A stretch of 49,953 nt of DNA from UKL13-2 sp031414695 (lineage in GTDB: Bacteria > Pseudomonadota > Gammaproteobacteria > Burkholderiales > Usitatibacteraceae), in NCBI GenBank assembly GCA_031414695.1, contig JANNWG010000063.1, forward strand, positions 1-49,953, given 5' to 3'. Numbering within the stretch: position 1 is the first letter of the stretch; each line of letters opens with the position of its first letter. A program made the translations under genes and the position numbers. The notes below the pieces were generated by a model, which saw only the letters and a program-made list of their open reading frames with translations, ran no database searches and had not been told where the DNA came from. Below are positions 9,197 through 18,031 of this stretch, one piece after another.

Positions 9197-9745
9197 TTAA
9201 AACGCAGGTTTTTTCTTCGCCTGTGTATAACGCTTTACACCATCTGCAATCGCTTTTTTAGCCTCAATCACACCGAACCAGCCCTCTACCTTCACCCATT
9301 TTTTCGGCTCTAAATCTTTATAGTGCTCGAAAAAATGAGAAATTTGTTTCAGCTGAATGAGTGGCAAGTCTTTATACGACTTGATGTCCTTATAGATTGG
9401 GGTGAGCTTATCAATGGGTACCGCGAGTAATTTTTCGTCACCACCTGCTTCGTCGGTCATCTTTAGCATACCCACAGGGCGACACCGCACCACCACCCCA
9501 TGTATCAACGGATACGGCGTGATGACGAGGACATCCACAGGATCGCCATCGTCTGACAAGGTGTGCGGGATATAGCCATAGTTACACGGATAGTGCATCG
9601 CGGTAGACATGAAGCGATCAATAAATAAGGCACCAGTTGCTTTATCGAGCTCGTATTTAATCGGGTCGCCGTTCATAGGGATTTCTATTACTACATTCAC
9701 ATCATTGGGCACATCACGGCCAGAATCAACGCGGTCTAGGTTCAT
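9197..9745 (-). CDS. ppa: Inorganic pyrophosphatase
   Basis: A family I soluble pyrophosphatase that hydrolyses PPi to phosphate and drives biosynthesis. The metal-binding signature DDGDPVDVLV is present, with the three aspartates of D-x-D-P-x-D, preceded by the conserved NYGYIPHT. I chose the ATG at 9745 (MNLDRVDSG), preceded by AAGAGA, giving 182 residues. This fits the usual 175-180; the longer reading to 9799 would add 18 unrelated residues. It is divergent from the HNH gene across 169 bp. An imperfect inverted repeat (CCCATAG...CTATGGG, 9795-9827) lies upstream. Confidence 0.96.
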   Translation of the reverse strand: MNLDRVDSGRDVPNDVNVVIEIPMNGDPIKYELDKATGALFIDRFMSTAMHYPCNYGYIPHTLSDDGDPVDVLVITPYPLIHGVVVRCRPVGMLKMTDEAGGDEKLLAVPIDKLTPIYKDIKSYKDLPLIQLKQISHFFEHYKDLEPKKWVKVEGWFGVIEAKKAIADGVKRYTQAKKKPAF

Positions 9746-9914
9746 GATTTTTCTCTTTCTTCTGTAAGTGGAGAGGTTGCATTTATAAGGGCTTCCCATA
9801 GACGCTATTTTCGTTTAGTCTCTATGGGTATTGACGCAGATAAGTAGATTATCGCCTTTCGTTTCAAATCCACCAAATTCTGTTTGATGATTTAAATTGG
9901 TTTAAGGAGAAATA

Positions 9915-10631
9915 GTGCATTCCCTACATCAACAACGTCGTAACCTTGCCGCGCAACAAAGAGCGCAATTAGCCGAACATCAAGCGGCGAAACTAGCGCA
10001 GGACGGGCACGAGCCTGCGTTTTCAATCTTCTCCAACGAAGCGAAGCGATTTCCATTGATTTTGACGCTCGACCAGAATGGCATACCGCATCGTTGGATT
10101 ACATGGCAGCATGCGGTCTGGTACTACGCAAAATCGCGCGTGGCTTGGGAGACAGGCTCGGAGGCATTTACGGTCAATGGCGGTAAGTGCCGCGATACGG
10201 GTGAAGTTTCCACTGTTACCGCGTCGTCAATTATCGCTATTCGCGGTAAAGCGATGGCGATTAAAGGTTTTAACCAAACCCCGCCGCTCAATAATCGCGA
10301 ATTATTTCAGCGTGACCGCAATATTTGCGGCTACTGCGGTGGGCTATTTTCACATGCAAAATTAACCCGCGATCACATCATCCCCTACTCTCGCCGTGGT
10401 CAAGACACATGGATGAATGTGGTCACTTGCTGCCGCAATTGTAATGAACGCAAAGGCAATCGGCTGCTAGAGGAAGCGCACATGCAGCTGCTCTACGCTC
10501 CTTATGTACCGAACCGCGCAGAGTTTTTAATTCTCGCTAATCGCCGCATTTTGGTCGATCAAATGGAGTTTCTGAAGCAACATGTGGCCGTGCAGAGTCG
10601 CGTGCACTTAATTCCTGAAGCCGTCGCTTAA
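9915..10631 (+). CDS. HNH endonuclease
   Basis: A 238-residue protein starting with GTG at 9915 after a strong ribosome binding site (AAGGAGA at 9904-9910). The C-terminal half is a zinc-ribbon HNH nuclease: C138-x-x-C141, Asp153-His154 (RDHIIPYSRRG), the Asn of WMNVV, and C173-x-x-C176. The N-terminal 120 residues are specific to a proteobacterial COG1403-type group and contain WITWQHAVWYYAK. Such stand-alone HNH proteins are common on beta- and gammaproteobacterial chromosomes and their role is unsettled. No methylase or restriction partner is nearby. Confidence 0.85.
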   Translation: MHSLHQQRRNLAAQQRAQLAEHQAAKLAQDGHEPAFSIFSNEAKRFPLILTLDQNGIPHRWITWQHAVWYYAKSRVAWETGSEAFTVNGGKCRDTGEVSTVTASSIIAIRGKAMAIKGFNQTPPLNNRELFQRDRNICGYCGGLFSHAKLTRDHIIPYSRRGQDTWMNVVTCCRNCNERKGNRLLEEAHMQLLYAPYVPNRAEFLILANRRILVDQMEFLKQHVAVQSRVHLIPEAVA

Positions 10632-10715
10632 CAAGTCAAAGTGCAATATTGGCGAGCGTTTACAAGCATATATTGCTCAAACTACCCGTCAATACTCATG
10701 TTTTAAATTTGGGAG

Positions 10716-10835
10716 CTTCTCATAACCTCAAATTCCGTTCGCCCTGAGGTATCGAAGGGTTGTTCAAGCCCTATAAATCAAGCACTTAAGAGCGTGTGCT
10801 TCGATACCTCAGCACGAACGGCGGGTTATTAGAAG
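10716..10835. repeat. Long imperfect inverted repeat (MITE- or REP-like)
   Basis: The inner arms at 10735-10757 and 10799-10821 match at 20 of 23 positions and contain CTGAGGTATCGAAG and its complement. Outer arms (CTTCTCATAACC and GGTTATTAGAAG) extend the palindrome to 120 bp. It sits between the ends of the HNH gene and queA, which converge. It has no T-tract, so it resembles a dispersed repeat rather than a simple terminator. Confidence 0.7.
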
Positions 10836-10842
10836 TTGCCAT

Positions 10843-11886
10843 TTATCTTTTGCGCTCAACCAACATCGCATCGCCGTAGCTAAAAAAGCGATATTGCCCA
10901 GCGACCGCATGGCGATATGCCGCCATCGTATTTTCGTAGCCAGCAAAAGCCGATACCAACATCATCAATGTAGATTTCGGCAAATGAAAGTTAGTGATGA
11001 GCCTATCAACTGTTTGAAATTGAAAGCCTGGCGTAATAAACAATGCTGTCTCTGCGGCTCCCGCGAGAAGCTCGCCTGTTTTAGAGGCTGACTCTAGCGT
11101 GCGTAAGCTAGTTGTACCCACCGCAATAACGCGCCCACCACGTGATTTTGCTAACGCAATCTCCGCTACAGTTTTCTCACTCACGCAATAACATTCACTG
11201 TGCATTACGTGCTTGGCAATATCGTCATCACGGACAGGGCGAAACGTACCTGCGCCAACGTGCAGCGTCACATAAGCAAGTGTTGCGCCGCGCGCTTGTA
11301 ACGCACTTAACATTGCCTCGTCAAAATGCAAACCTGCCGTCGGTGCGGCTACTGAGCCCTCCACCTTCGCGTACACCGTTTGATAGCGCGATTCATCCTC
11401 ATTATTGGCTTGGTGCGTAATATAGGGCGGCAGAGGGACTTCACCAATGTCGTCACATATGTCATAAACGCTTTTGTCTGATTGAAAATCAAGCTCGAAC
11501 AAATCATCAACACGCTGCCGCATGATGGCCAAAACATCATTGGCGAATAATAATTTACTGCCAGGCTTGGGCGACTTTGAGGCGCGAACATGCGCGAGCG
11601 CAGTTGTTGTCGTGCCATCTGCTGCTGATAAAACGCGCTCAATCAACACTTCAACGGCGCCACCTGTTTCTTTTGTACCGTGCAAACGCGCTTTGAACAC
11701 TTTGGTGTCGTTGAAAACAAAAATATCATTCGGCTCAACTAAATTAACCAAATCCAAAAACTGCCTATCTACCAGTGCGCCCATGTTGCCGTCTAAATGC
11801 AATAAACGGCTTGCCGTGCGGCTTATTGGTGGGTGCTGAGCAATAAGGTGCGGTGGTAAGTGGTAATCAAAATCTGTGGTTTTCAT
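10843..11886 (-). CDS. queA: S-adenosylmethionine:tRNA ribosyltransferase-isomerase
   Basis: QueA transfers the ribosyl part of AdoMet to 7-aminomethyl-7-deazaguanine in tRNA, forming epoxyqueuosine. The reading from ATG 11886 gives 347 residues, near the 356 of E. coli, and begins with the conserved DFDYHLPPHLIAQHP. Family blocks PLPPYI, GSVAAPTAGLHF, TLHVGAGTFRPV and ITNFHLPKSTLMMLVSAF are all present. The open frame continues upstream to 11949, but that part lacks family similarity. The tRNA-Leu and its terminator lie just upstream, so queA needs its own promoter or read-through. No tgt is in the window. Confidence 0.96.
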   Translation of the reverse strand: MKTTDFDYHLPPHLIAQHPPISRTASRLLHLDGNMGALVDRQFLDLVNLVEPNDIFVFNDTKVFKARLHGTKETGGAVEVLIERVLSAADGTTTTALAHVRASKSPKPGSKLLFANDVLAIMRQRVDDLFELDFQSDKSVYDICDDIGEVPLPPYITHQANNEDESRYQTVYAKVEGSVAAPTAGLHFDEAMLSALQARGATLAYVTLHVGAGTFRPVRDDDIAKHVMHSECYCVSEKTVAEIALAKSRGGRVIAVGTTSLRTLESASKTGELLAGAAETALFITPGFQFQTVDRLITNFHLPKSTLMMLVSAFAGYENTMAAYRHAVAGQYRFFSYGDAMLVERKR

Positions 11887-11957
11887 TGGATGCCTAAAAA
11901 CAACTGCTGCACGGGCGCTTAATATTGTGTCGCATCGCGCCAAAAACACTCACAAAA

Positions 11958-11977
11958 AAGCCCACATATGTGGGCTT
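11958..11977 (-). terminator. Rho-independent terminator of tRNA-Leu(CAA)
   Basis: A perfect 20-bp palindrome (AAGCCCACATATGTGGGCTT) is followed on the minus strand by a T-run (GGGCTTTTTTG). It lies 6 bp past the CCA end of the tRNA. Confidence 0.8.
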
Positions 11978-11983
11978 AAGTGT

Positions 11984-12070
11984 TGGTACCGAGAGCCGGA
12001 ATCGAACCGGCACGATGTCGCCATCGCTGGATTTTGAGTCCAGTGCGTCTACCAGTTCCGCCATCCCGGC
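11984..12070 (-). tRNA. tRNA-Leu (anticodon CAA)
   Basis: An 87-nt class II tRNA read on the minus strand. The 7-bp acceptor stem GCCGGGA pairs with TCTCGGT (two G-U pairs), the anticodon stem CTGGA/TCCAG encloses CTCAAAA with anticodon CAA, the T-arm carries GGTTCGAATCC, and the CCA end is encoded. A long variable arm (GATGGCGACATC) is as expected for leucine. Confidence 0.95.
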
Positions 12071-12185
12071 AATCCAGAGAGGTGGAATTATAGCCCAATC
12101 GATCCCCTTACGACAACTCATCACCGCTCGCGCGGCGAATTCACCATTGACGCCTTAATTACGTCGCTTCGGCATAAATCAAGCC

Positions 12186-12212
12186 TTGCTTGCAACTAGT
12201 GTCGCCTATAAT
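12186..12212 (+). promoter_or_regulatory. Possible sigma-70 promoter of the export operon
   Basis: A perfect TATAAT at 12207-12212 has a weak TTGCTT -35 element 15 bp upstream. It lies 48 bp before the first gene of the operon. The short spacer lowers confidence. Confidence 0.4.
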
Positions 12213-12259
12213 TTGTCTCACTACCAATTTTATTTATCAAAACTCGCACGAGGCCTAAC

Positions 12260-13477
12260 GTGTCAACACCTGATCTATCAAAACTGACCATCGATCGTAA
12301 TCAAAAAGCGTTTTCAAGCGGCAATCGTAGCCGCAAAAAATGGTGGATTGTCGCTGCCTTATTCGTTGTAGCGGTTGGCGCGGTCATCGCGCTTCGCGGC
12401 GGCAGCGGCGCGACCGAAGTGGAAGCTGGCGCGGTGTCATCAGCCTACCCTTCACAAGCCATCACCATGCTCAACTCGACCGGTCGTGTGACGGCATTTC
12501 GTAAAGCCGCCGTCTCCACCACTGCCACAGGAAAGCTCGAATTTTTAGGCGTGCAAGAAGGCTCTATTGTAAAAGCGGGCGATGTGCTCGCGCGGCTGGA
12601 AAATAAAGCCGTCACTGCCACGCAAGATCAAGCACTCGCAAGTGTACGTGCAGCCAAAGCGAATCTTGAGCAAGGCCAAGCCGATTTGCGCGACGCGGAC
12701 GCAAACTTAAAACGAACTGAAGATTTAGCCAAGAAAAACTTTATTTCTAGCGCCCAACTTGATACCGCTAAGGCGCGCTTTGATCGTGCAAAAGCTGTGG
12801 TGGCCGCACTCAATGGGCAAATCGGCGTAGCAGAGGCCAACTTACGCGCGACGACTGTGGCGGTGGACCAAACCACGATTCGCGCGCCCTTTGATGGCGT
12901 GATATTAACTAAGAATGCCAACGTGGGCGACATCATCACACCGTTTTCCTCCGCCGCTGGCTCAGTTGGTGCCGTGGTTAATATTGCAGACATGAATACG
13001 CTCGAAGTTGAAGCCGATGTTTCTGAAAATAGCCTCGGCAAGATAGTTGTCGATATGCCAGTTGAAATTCAACTTGATGCCTTTCCTGATCTTCGCCTTA
13101 TCGGCAAAGTGAGTCGCATCGTGCCAACAGTTGATCGCTCGAAAGCCACTGTGTTGGTCAAAATTGAATTCGTCGAAAAAGATAAACGTGTCTTGCCAGA
13201 TATGAGCGCAAAAGTTGCTTTTCTCTCGCGCTCGCTCAAGCCCGAAGAACGCAAACCCGTGACCGCCATGCAAACAGCCGCTATTACCAAGCGCGATGGT
13301 AAAGACGTGGCGTTCGTGATTGACGATAAAAATGTTGTGAAACAAACGAGCGTTACTGTCGGTGAAAAAATTGGCGACTTGGTGCGAGTTAGTGGCGTAA
13401 AGCCTGGTGAAAAAGTGGTGTTGAAGCCCACTGACAAACTCAAAGACGGTAGCGCCATTGTGGTGCTGAAGAAATAA
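12260..13477 (+). CDS. Efflux periplasmic adaptor (HlyD/MacA-type membrane fusion protein)
   Basis: A 405-residue adaptor linking an inner-membrane transporter to an outer-membrane channel. It has one N-terminal transmembrane helix (residues about 29-46), a split biotinyl-lipoyl domain (VSTTATGKLEFLGVQEGSIVKAGDVLARLENK before a hairpin, TTIRAPFDGVILTKNANVGDII after it), a coiled-coil hairpin (about 120-200), and beta-barrel and membrane-proximal domains. The start is GTG with GAGG 7 nt upstream. It is the first gene of a four-gene operon whose next gene starts 2 bp after its stop. The substrate cannot be read from sequence; no TolC homologue is in the window. Confidence 0.88.
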   Translation: MSTPDLSKLTIDRNQKAFSSGNRSRKKWWIVAALFVVAVGAVIALRGGSGATEVEAGAVSSAYPSQAITMLNSTGRVTAFRKAAVSTTATGKLEFLGVQEGSIVKAGDVLARLENKAVTATQDQALASVRAAKANLEQGQADLRDADANLKRTEDLAKKNFISSAQLDTAKARFDRAKAVVAALNGQIGVAEANLRATTVAVDQTTIRAPFDGVILTKNANVGDIITPFSSAAGSVGAVVNIADMNTLEVEADVSENSLGKIVVDMPVEIQLDAFPDLRLIGKVSRIVPTVDRSKATVLVKIEFVEKDKRVLPDMSAKVAFLSRSLKPEERKPVTAMQTAAITKRDGKDVAFVIDDKNVVKQTSVTVGEKIGDLVRVSGVKPGEKVVLKPTDKLKDGSAIVVLKK

Positions 13478-13479
13478 CA

Positions 13480-14184
13480 ATGTCAGCACAAACGAACGAT
13501 AGCAACATATTGGTCGAGATTAAAAATCTCGTCAAAACCTATACGCGTGGTGACCAAGCTGTTCCCGTGCTGCACGATATTTCGTTAAATATTTTGCGCG
13601 GTGATTTTATATCGCTGATGGGTCCGTCCGGCTCCGGCAAATCCACGTTACTCAATCTTATCGCCGGCATTGATAAGCCCACAGCTGGAATATTGCGAAT
13701 TGATGGTGAAGATATTTCGAAATTATCTGAAGGAGACCTTGCTGATTGGCGCGCCTCAAATATTGGCTTTATTTTTCAGTTTTACAATTTAATGCCCGTG
13801 CTCACCGCCTACGAAAATGTTGAGCTCCCGTTATTGCTCACCAACTTAAATAAAGCCGAGCGCCGCGAACGTATTCACCTCACACTCGGCATGGTGGGTC
13901 TGATGGATCGGATGGATCATTATCCAAATGAACTCTCCGGCGGGCAGCAGCAACGTGTGGCGATTGCGCGTGCGGTGGTAACAGACCCGACCATACTCGT
14001 TTGTGACGAGCCAACGGGCGACCTAGATAAGCAATCGGCCACGGATGTGCTTAATATGCTCAAGGAATTGAATAGCAAGCTCGGCAAAACAATCATCATG
14101 GTGACGCATGACGCGCATGCCGCAGAGGCCGCCAAGCGCATGGTGCATTTAGAAAAAGGCGAATTAATTGGTGAGGTAATTTAA
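13480..14184 (+). CDS. ABC transporter ATP-binding protein (MacB/LolD family)
   Basis: A 234-residue ATPase of the MacB/LolD/FtsE class. Walker A GPSGSGKS is at residues 48-55, the Q-loop lies in FIFQFYNLMPVLTAYENV, the signature LSGGQQQR is near 152, Walker B ends in DEPTGDLD near 176, and the H-loop is VTHD. It powers the two permeases encoded next. In this family ATP hydrolysis usually drives periplasmic conformational change rather than classical membrane transport. Confidence 0.93.
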   Translation: MSAQTNDSNILVEIKNLVKTYTRGDQAVPVLHDISLNILRGDFISLMGPSGSGKSTLLNLIAGIDKPTAGILRIDGEDISKLSEGDLADWRASNIGFIFQFYNLMPVLTAYENVELPLLLTNLNKAERRERIHLTLGMVGLMDRMDHYPNELSGGQQQRVAIARAVVTDPTILVCDEPTGDLDKQSATDVLNMLKELNSKLGKTIIMVTHDAHAAEAAKRMVHLEKGELIGEVI

Positions 14185-14189
14185 CCAAT

Positions 14190-15350
14190 ATGTATTACTT
14201 CAAACTCATTTTTAAGAATGTGTTTCGCGCCAAGCTACGCACGGCGCTGACCATTACTGGTTTGATTGTGGCCGTGGTGGCATTCGGCCTATTGCAAACA
14301 GTGGTGGACGCTTGGTACGCGGGCGCGAATGCCTCATCTGGCACACGCTTGGTTACGCGTAATGCAATATCGCTGGTATTTCCCATGCCGATTTACTATC
14401 GCGAACGTATGCGCTCGGTTGAGGGTGTGAAGTCGGTAAGCTACTCACAATGGTTTGGCGGCATTTATAAAGAGCCACAAAACTTTTTCCCGCAATTCGC
14501 TATTGATCACACCAACTATTTAGAAATGTTCCCGGAATTCATTACCAAACCAGAGGAATTACTCGCCTTCAAACGTGACCGACAGGGTGCTATGGTCGGA
14601 CGAAAATTAGCAGAGCAATTTGGTTGGAAAATCGGCGACACCGTCCCCATTCGCGGCACTATTTTTCAGGGTAATTGGCAATTTACTGTACGCGGTATTT
14701 TTGACGGCAAAGATGAAACCACCATCACGCGGCAATTTTTTATGCACTGGGATTACATTAACGAAGATATCAAACGGCGCTTTCCGCGGCGCGGCGATCA
14801 GATCGGCGCATTTAATATTGAGATTAAAGACGCTTCACGGGCGGCAGATATTTCAAAAGAAATTGATGGCCTATTTCGTAACTCACTCGCGGAGACATTG
14901 ACTGAGACGGAAAAAGCATTTCAGTTGGGCTTTGTTGCACAATCAGAAGCCATCGTGGTGGCGATACGCACGGTCTCATTTGTGGTCATTTTTATCATCA
15001 TGGCGGTGGTGGCAAACACCATGGCGATGACGGCACGCGAGCGTATCGCCGAATACGCCACCTTAAAAGTATTAGGTTTCTCGCCTGGCTATGTGGCGGC
15101 ATTAGTCTTTGGTGAGGCGATGGTGTTAGCGCTCACGGGTGCTGCACTTGGCATCTTACTCACCTTCCCGATGGCGCAAGGTTTCGCAAGCTCGCCTGCT
15201 GGCGCGGCATTTGCGGTATTCGCTGTCACACCATCAACTGTACAACTACAAGTTATTTGTGCGGTCATCGTCGGCGTGGTGGCGGCACTCGTGCCAAGTT
15301 GGCGCAGTGCGCGCGTCAATATTGTTGATGGCTTAAGGCATGTGGGATGA
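14190..15350 (+). CDS. ABC transporter permease (MacB/FtsX family)
   Basis: A 386-residue permease with one N-terminal transmembrane helix (about 18-38), a periplasmic domain of about 230 residues, and three C-terminal helices (about 265-285, 305-335, 350-370), the MacB/FtsX topology. The FtsX-domain sequence NTMAMTARERIAEYATLKVLGF is typical. It starts 5 bp after the ATPase gene, and its stop overlaps the next start by 4 nt (ATGA). With the following paralogue it probably forms a heterodimeric permease. Confidence 0.9.
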   Translation: MYYFKLIFKNVFRAKLRTALTITGLIVAVVAFGLLQTVVDAWYAGANASSGTRLVTRNAISLVFPMPIYYRERMRSVEGVKSVSYSQWFGGIYKEPQNFFPQFAIDHTNYLEMFPEFITKPEELLAFKRDRQGAMVGRKLAEQFGWKIGDTVPIRGTIFQGNWQFTVRGIFDGKDETTITRQFFMHWDYINEDIKRRFPRRGDQIGAFNIEIKDASRAADISKEIDGLFRNSLAETLTETEKAFQLGFVAQSEAIVVAIRTVSFVVIFIIMAVVANTMAMTARERIAEYATLKVLGFSPGYVAALVFGEAMVLALTGAALGILLTFPMAQGFASSPAGAAFAVFAVTPSTVQLQVICAVIVGVVAALVPSWRSARVNIVDGLRHVG

Positions 15351-16513
15351 AGATTCCTTTCTCCTACATTTTTCGCAACCTATGGACGCGTAAGCTCACC
15401 ACCGCCTTAACCGCCGCTGGCATGGCGCTGGTGGTATTCGTATTCGCTGCCGTGCTAATGCTTGATGCAGGCTTAAAGCAAACCATGGGCGGCACTGGTA
15501 GCTTTGACAATGTAGTGGCCATACGCGCAGGCTCGGAGACTGAAATACAAAGCGGTGTATCGCGCGATCAAGCCGCATTGGTCGAATCAATGCCACAGGT
15601 AGCACGCAATAAATTAGGCGAGGTGATGGCGTCAAAAGAGTCCCTCGTTTTAATCTCGCTCTTCAAAACTGGCCAAGACAAGGGCTCCAATATCATCACG
15701 CGCGGCGTCTCGCCAATGGGCATCACGCTTCGCCCACAGGTCAAAATCAAAACAGGCCGCATGTTTCGCGAAGGCTCATCCGAGATTGTGGTGGGACGAA
15801 ATGTTCACGCTGATTTTGATGGCACGCAAATAGGCCAATCAATTCGCTTCGCGCAGCGTGAATGGACGATTGTCGGCATTTTTGATGCGGGCGGCAGCGC
15901 GTTTGATTCTGAAATTTGGGGAGACGTTACGCAGCTCATGCAGGCGTTTCGCCGCAATGGTTTTTCATCCGTCATCGTCAAACTCACCAACAGCGACAAT
16001 TTTGATTCACTCGTGAAAGACATCAAAGCCGATGTGCGCTTAACTCTAGACGCTAAACGCGAGCAAATATTTTATGAAGATCAATCACGTGCGCTATCAA
16101 CCTTCATTTCTATTTTGGGCAGTGTGCTATCGGTGATATTTTCCATCGGCGCGATTATCGGTGCCGCGATTACGATGTACTCTTCAGTTGCAATGCGTAC
16201 CGGCGAGATCGGCACACTGCGCGCATTAGGCTTTCGCCGCCCTTCTATCTTGGTGGCATTTTTAAGTGAGTCATTATTGCTAGGCTTAGTCGGCGGCTTG
16301 ATGGGCTTATTTTTTGCAACCTTCCTGCAAGCTATCACCATCTCAACACTCAATTTTCAATCGTTCTCGCAACTCGCGTTTTCATTCGCGCTAACGCCGA
16401 AGATTGTTGTCCAAACTATTTTATTTTCGCTACTGATGGGATTCATCGGCGGCTTTTTACCCGCGCTGCGCGCGGCGAGAATGAAGATTGTGGATTCGCT
16501 GCGGGCAGCTTAG
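15347..16513 (+). CDS. ABC transporter permease (MacB/FtsX family), second subunit
   Basis: A 388-residue paralogue of the preceding permease, with the same plan: one N-terminal helix (about 18-38), a periplasmic MacB-like core, and three C-terminal helices around the FtsX motif VAMRTGEIGTLRALGFRRPS. It overlaps the previous gene by 4 nt, which indicates translational coupling. It ends the operon. No clear terminator follows. Confidence 0.9.
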   Translation: MKIPFSYIFRNLWTRKLTTALTAAGMALVVFVFAAVLMLDAGLKQTMGGTGSFDNVVAIRAGSETEIQSGVSRDQAALVESMPQVARNKLGEVMASKESLVLISLFKTGQDKGSNIITRGVSPMGITLRPQVKIKTGRMFREGSSEIVVGRNVHADFDGTQIGQSIRFAQREWTIVGIFDAGGSAFDSEIWGDVTQLMQAFRRNGFSSVIVKLTNSDNFDSLVKDIKADVRLTLDAKREQIFYEDQSRALSTFISILGSVLSVIFSIGAIIGAAITMYSSVAMRTGEIGTLRALGFRRPSILVAFLSESLLLGLVGGLMGLFFATFLQAITISTLNFQSFSQLAFSFALTPKIVVQTILFSLLMGFIGGFLPALRAARMKIVDSLRAA

Positions 16514-16682
16514 GCACTCATCGCGTTGATGTGATGTGGCTTCTACACACCAACACTAAGCATCGATAAAAAATACCAAACCCGACTATTGGCAAGCACT
16601 TTGGAGCGTAAATGCCGTGAATAGCACGCCAGTATTGGTGGTTAAACTTAAGGTTAAGACCTAAACCTTTGCTTAGATACAA

Positions 16683-16711
16683 TTGACAGATTCCGTATCG
16701 CAGAACATAAT
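16683..16711 (+). promoter_or_regulatory. Strong sigma-70 promoter of higBA
   Basis: A consensus TTGACA at 16683-16688 is followed by a 17-bp spacer and CATAAT at 16706-16711 (5 of 6). The predicted transcript start falls at about 16717-16718, on the ATG of higB, and no Shine-Dalgarno sequence precedes that ATG, so the mRNA may be leaderless. Confidence 0.65.
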
Positions 16712-16716
16712 TACTA

Positions 16717-16995
16717 ATGATTCATTCATTTATTTGTGTCCACACAGAAGCACTGTTTAAGAGCAGAGTGGTTCCGCGTTTTCGCAACATAGAACGGGTA
16801 GCGAGAAGAAAACTGTTATCCCTACATGCCGCTACCACGCTTGTAAGTTTGAAAATTCCGCCTGGCAATCAGCTAGAGGCGTTAAAGGGAAACCGCAAAG
16901 GCCAGCATAGCATTCGCATTAACGACCAATGGCGCATCTGCTTTCAATGGCATCAAGACGGCGCTTATCAAGTCGAAATAGTTGATTACCATTAG
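16717..16995 (+). CDS. higB: HigB/RelE-type toxin (mRNA interferase)
   Basis: A 92-residue protein of the HigB branch of RelE-like toxins, which cleave mRNA on the ribosome. Family features are the N-terminal IHSF, the middle LKIPPGNQLEALKGNRKGQHSIRINDQWRICF block and the C-terminal VEIVDYH. The middle block carries the conserved basic and aromatic positions, so the toxin looks intact. It lies 8 bp upstream of the antitoxin gene, the toxin-first order of higBA loci. It could be slightly extended compared with the family (HTEALFKSRVVPRFRN), but no better start exists downstream. Confidence 0.88.
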   Translation: MIHSFICVHTEALFKSRVVPRFRNIERVARRKLLSLHAATTLVSLKIPPGNQLEALKGNRKGQHSIRINDQWRICFQWHQDGAYQVEIVDYH

Positions 16996-17003
16996 GATTT
17001 AAC

Positions 17004-17309
17004 ATGACCAAATTACTAGACGAAATCCATCCTGGCGAAATCTTGCTAGAGGAATTTATGAAACCAATGAATATTTCAGCGAGACAAATTGCCGCTGACA
17101 TTGATGTTTCGCCCAGCCGCATTAGCGAAATCGTTAATGGCACACGACCCATCACGGCCGATACCGCATTAAGGCTAGGGCTTTTTTTTAAGATGGATCC
17201 GCGCTTCTGGATTAACTTACAAGCTGAATATGACCTGCGATTGGTAACGCGCAATTTAGGCAAATCAATGGGCGAGCGCATAAGAGTGTTTAAGCAATTG
17301 GCGGCTTAA
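17004..17309 (+). CDS. higA: HigA-type antitoxin (XRE helix-turn-helix)
   Basis: A 101-residue DNA-binding antitoxin of the HigA family. It begins with the family hallmark HPGEILLEEF, followed by an HTH (SARQIAADIDVSPSRISEIVNG, about residues 28-50), then ITADTALRLGLFF and W-I-N-L-Q, all conserved. It should neutralise HigB and repress the shared promoter. The start is 8 bp after the higB stop. Confidence 0.92.
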   Translation: MTKLLDEIHPGEILLEEFMKPMNISARQIAADIDVSPSRISEIVNGTRPITADTALRLGLFFKMDPRFWINLQAEYDLRLVTRNLGKSMGERIRVFKQLAA

Positions 17310-17655
17310 AAATATTGCACTGACTATTATGATTAGTGGTGTTTACTTTGCAATTTCACGAAACACATGGCATGACATTTAGCATTGTGAGAAGTGACTC
17401 ATCACACTAATTCTAAGACGTCGAAAACAACACTAAATTCTGTTGACGGACTGCTTGAAGCATAAATGTCACGGACAGCAGGTGGAAATTAGTGATTTTC
17501 AGCAAGAGTAGATATCTTTACCTTTACTCGACATTTGTCGATGCTTACACTCAAAAAAATAATCTAAGCACATATTATCAAAGCAACAACATTGATTAGG
17601 CGTTTGTTTAACTACTGCATATTTTTTTGATCTCCAATCAACGCTCGAGGTAAAT
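17310..17655. other. Gene-free stretch after higBA
   Basis: This 346-bp, AT-rich stretch contains no convincing reading frame, RNA gene or repeat that I can recognise. The last bases carry GAGG 6 nt before the ATG at 17656, the ribosome binding site of the next gene. Confidence 0.5.
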
Positions 17656-17940
17656 ATGTTATTTAATAGAAGTTGCACTCATTGCGCGGAAAAATCATTA
17701 CCTTTAGTTTCATTTCGATCGTTGGCTGGTGAAGAAGAGTTTTGCTCTGAGTGCGAGAAGGCTGTGAAAAGAAAAATATCAAGATTGCATTTCCTATTTT
17801 CAATAAGCCCGTTCTTGATTTACTTTGTTTACTCAAGGTCATTTGAAACAGTGTTTATTACTGAATTAAGCATTCTCTGGCTGTGTGCTTGCCTTTCGAT
17901 AGCAATTGCTTTGTATGGCGGAAAACTGATCAAGTCATAG
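17656..17940 (+). CDS. Small zinc-ribbon membrane protein (CXXC-19-CXXC)
   Basis: A 94-residue protein with C8-x-x-C11 and C31-x-x-C34, separated by 19 residues, which form a probable N-terminal zinc ribbon. Two hydrophobic helices follow (about 46-60 and 68-88). This plan matches the 'CXXC-20-CXXC' family of about 100-residue proteobacterial proteins of unknown function. The ATG at 17656 has GAGG upstream. The AT-rich composition differs from the housekeeping genes, consistent with the accessory nature of the region. Confidence 0.7.
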   Translation: MLFNRSCTHCAEKSLPLVSFRSLAGEEEFCSECEKAVKRKISRLHFLFSISPFLIYFVYSRSFETVFITELSILWLCACLSIAIALYGGKLIKS

Positions 17941-18031
17941 CCTGCTTGCTAAACCCCACTTTTCTGGAGATGTAATAGAACCTTAAATCAGTATTTTTTT
18001 CTCAATGGCTCTTTTGTTAGTTTCCAATACA

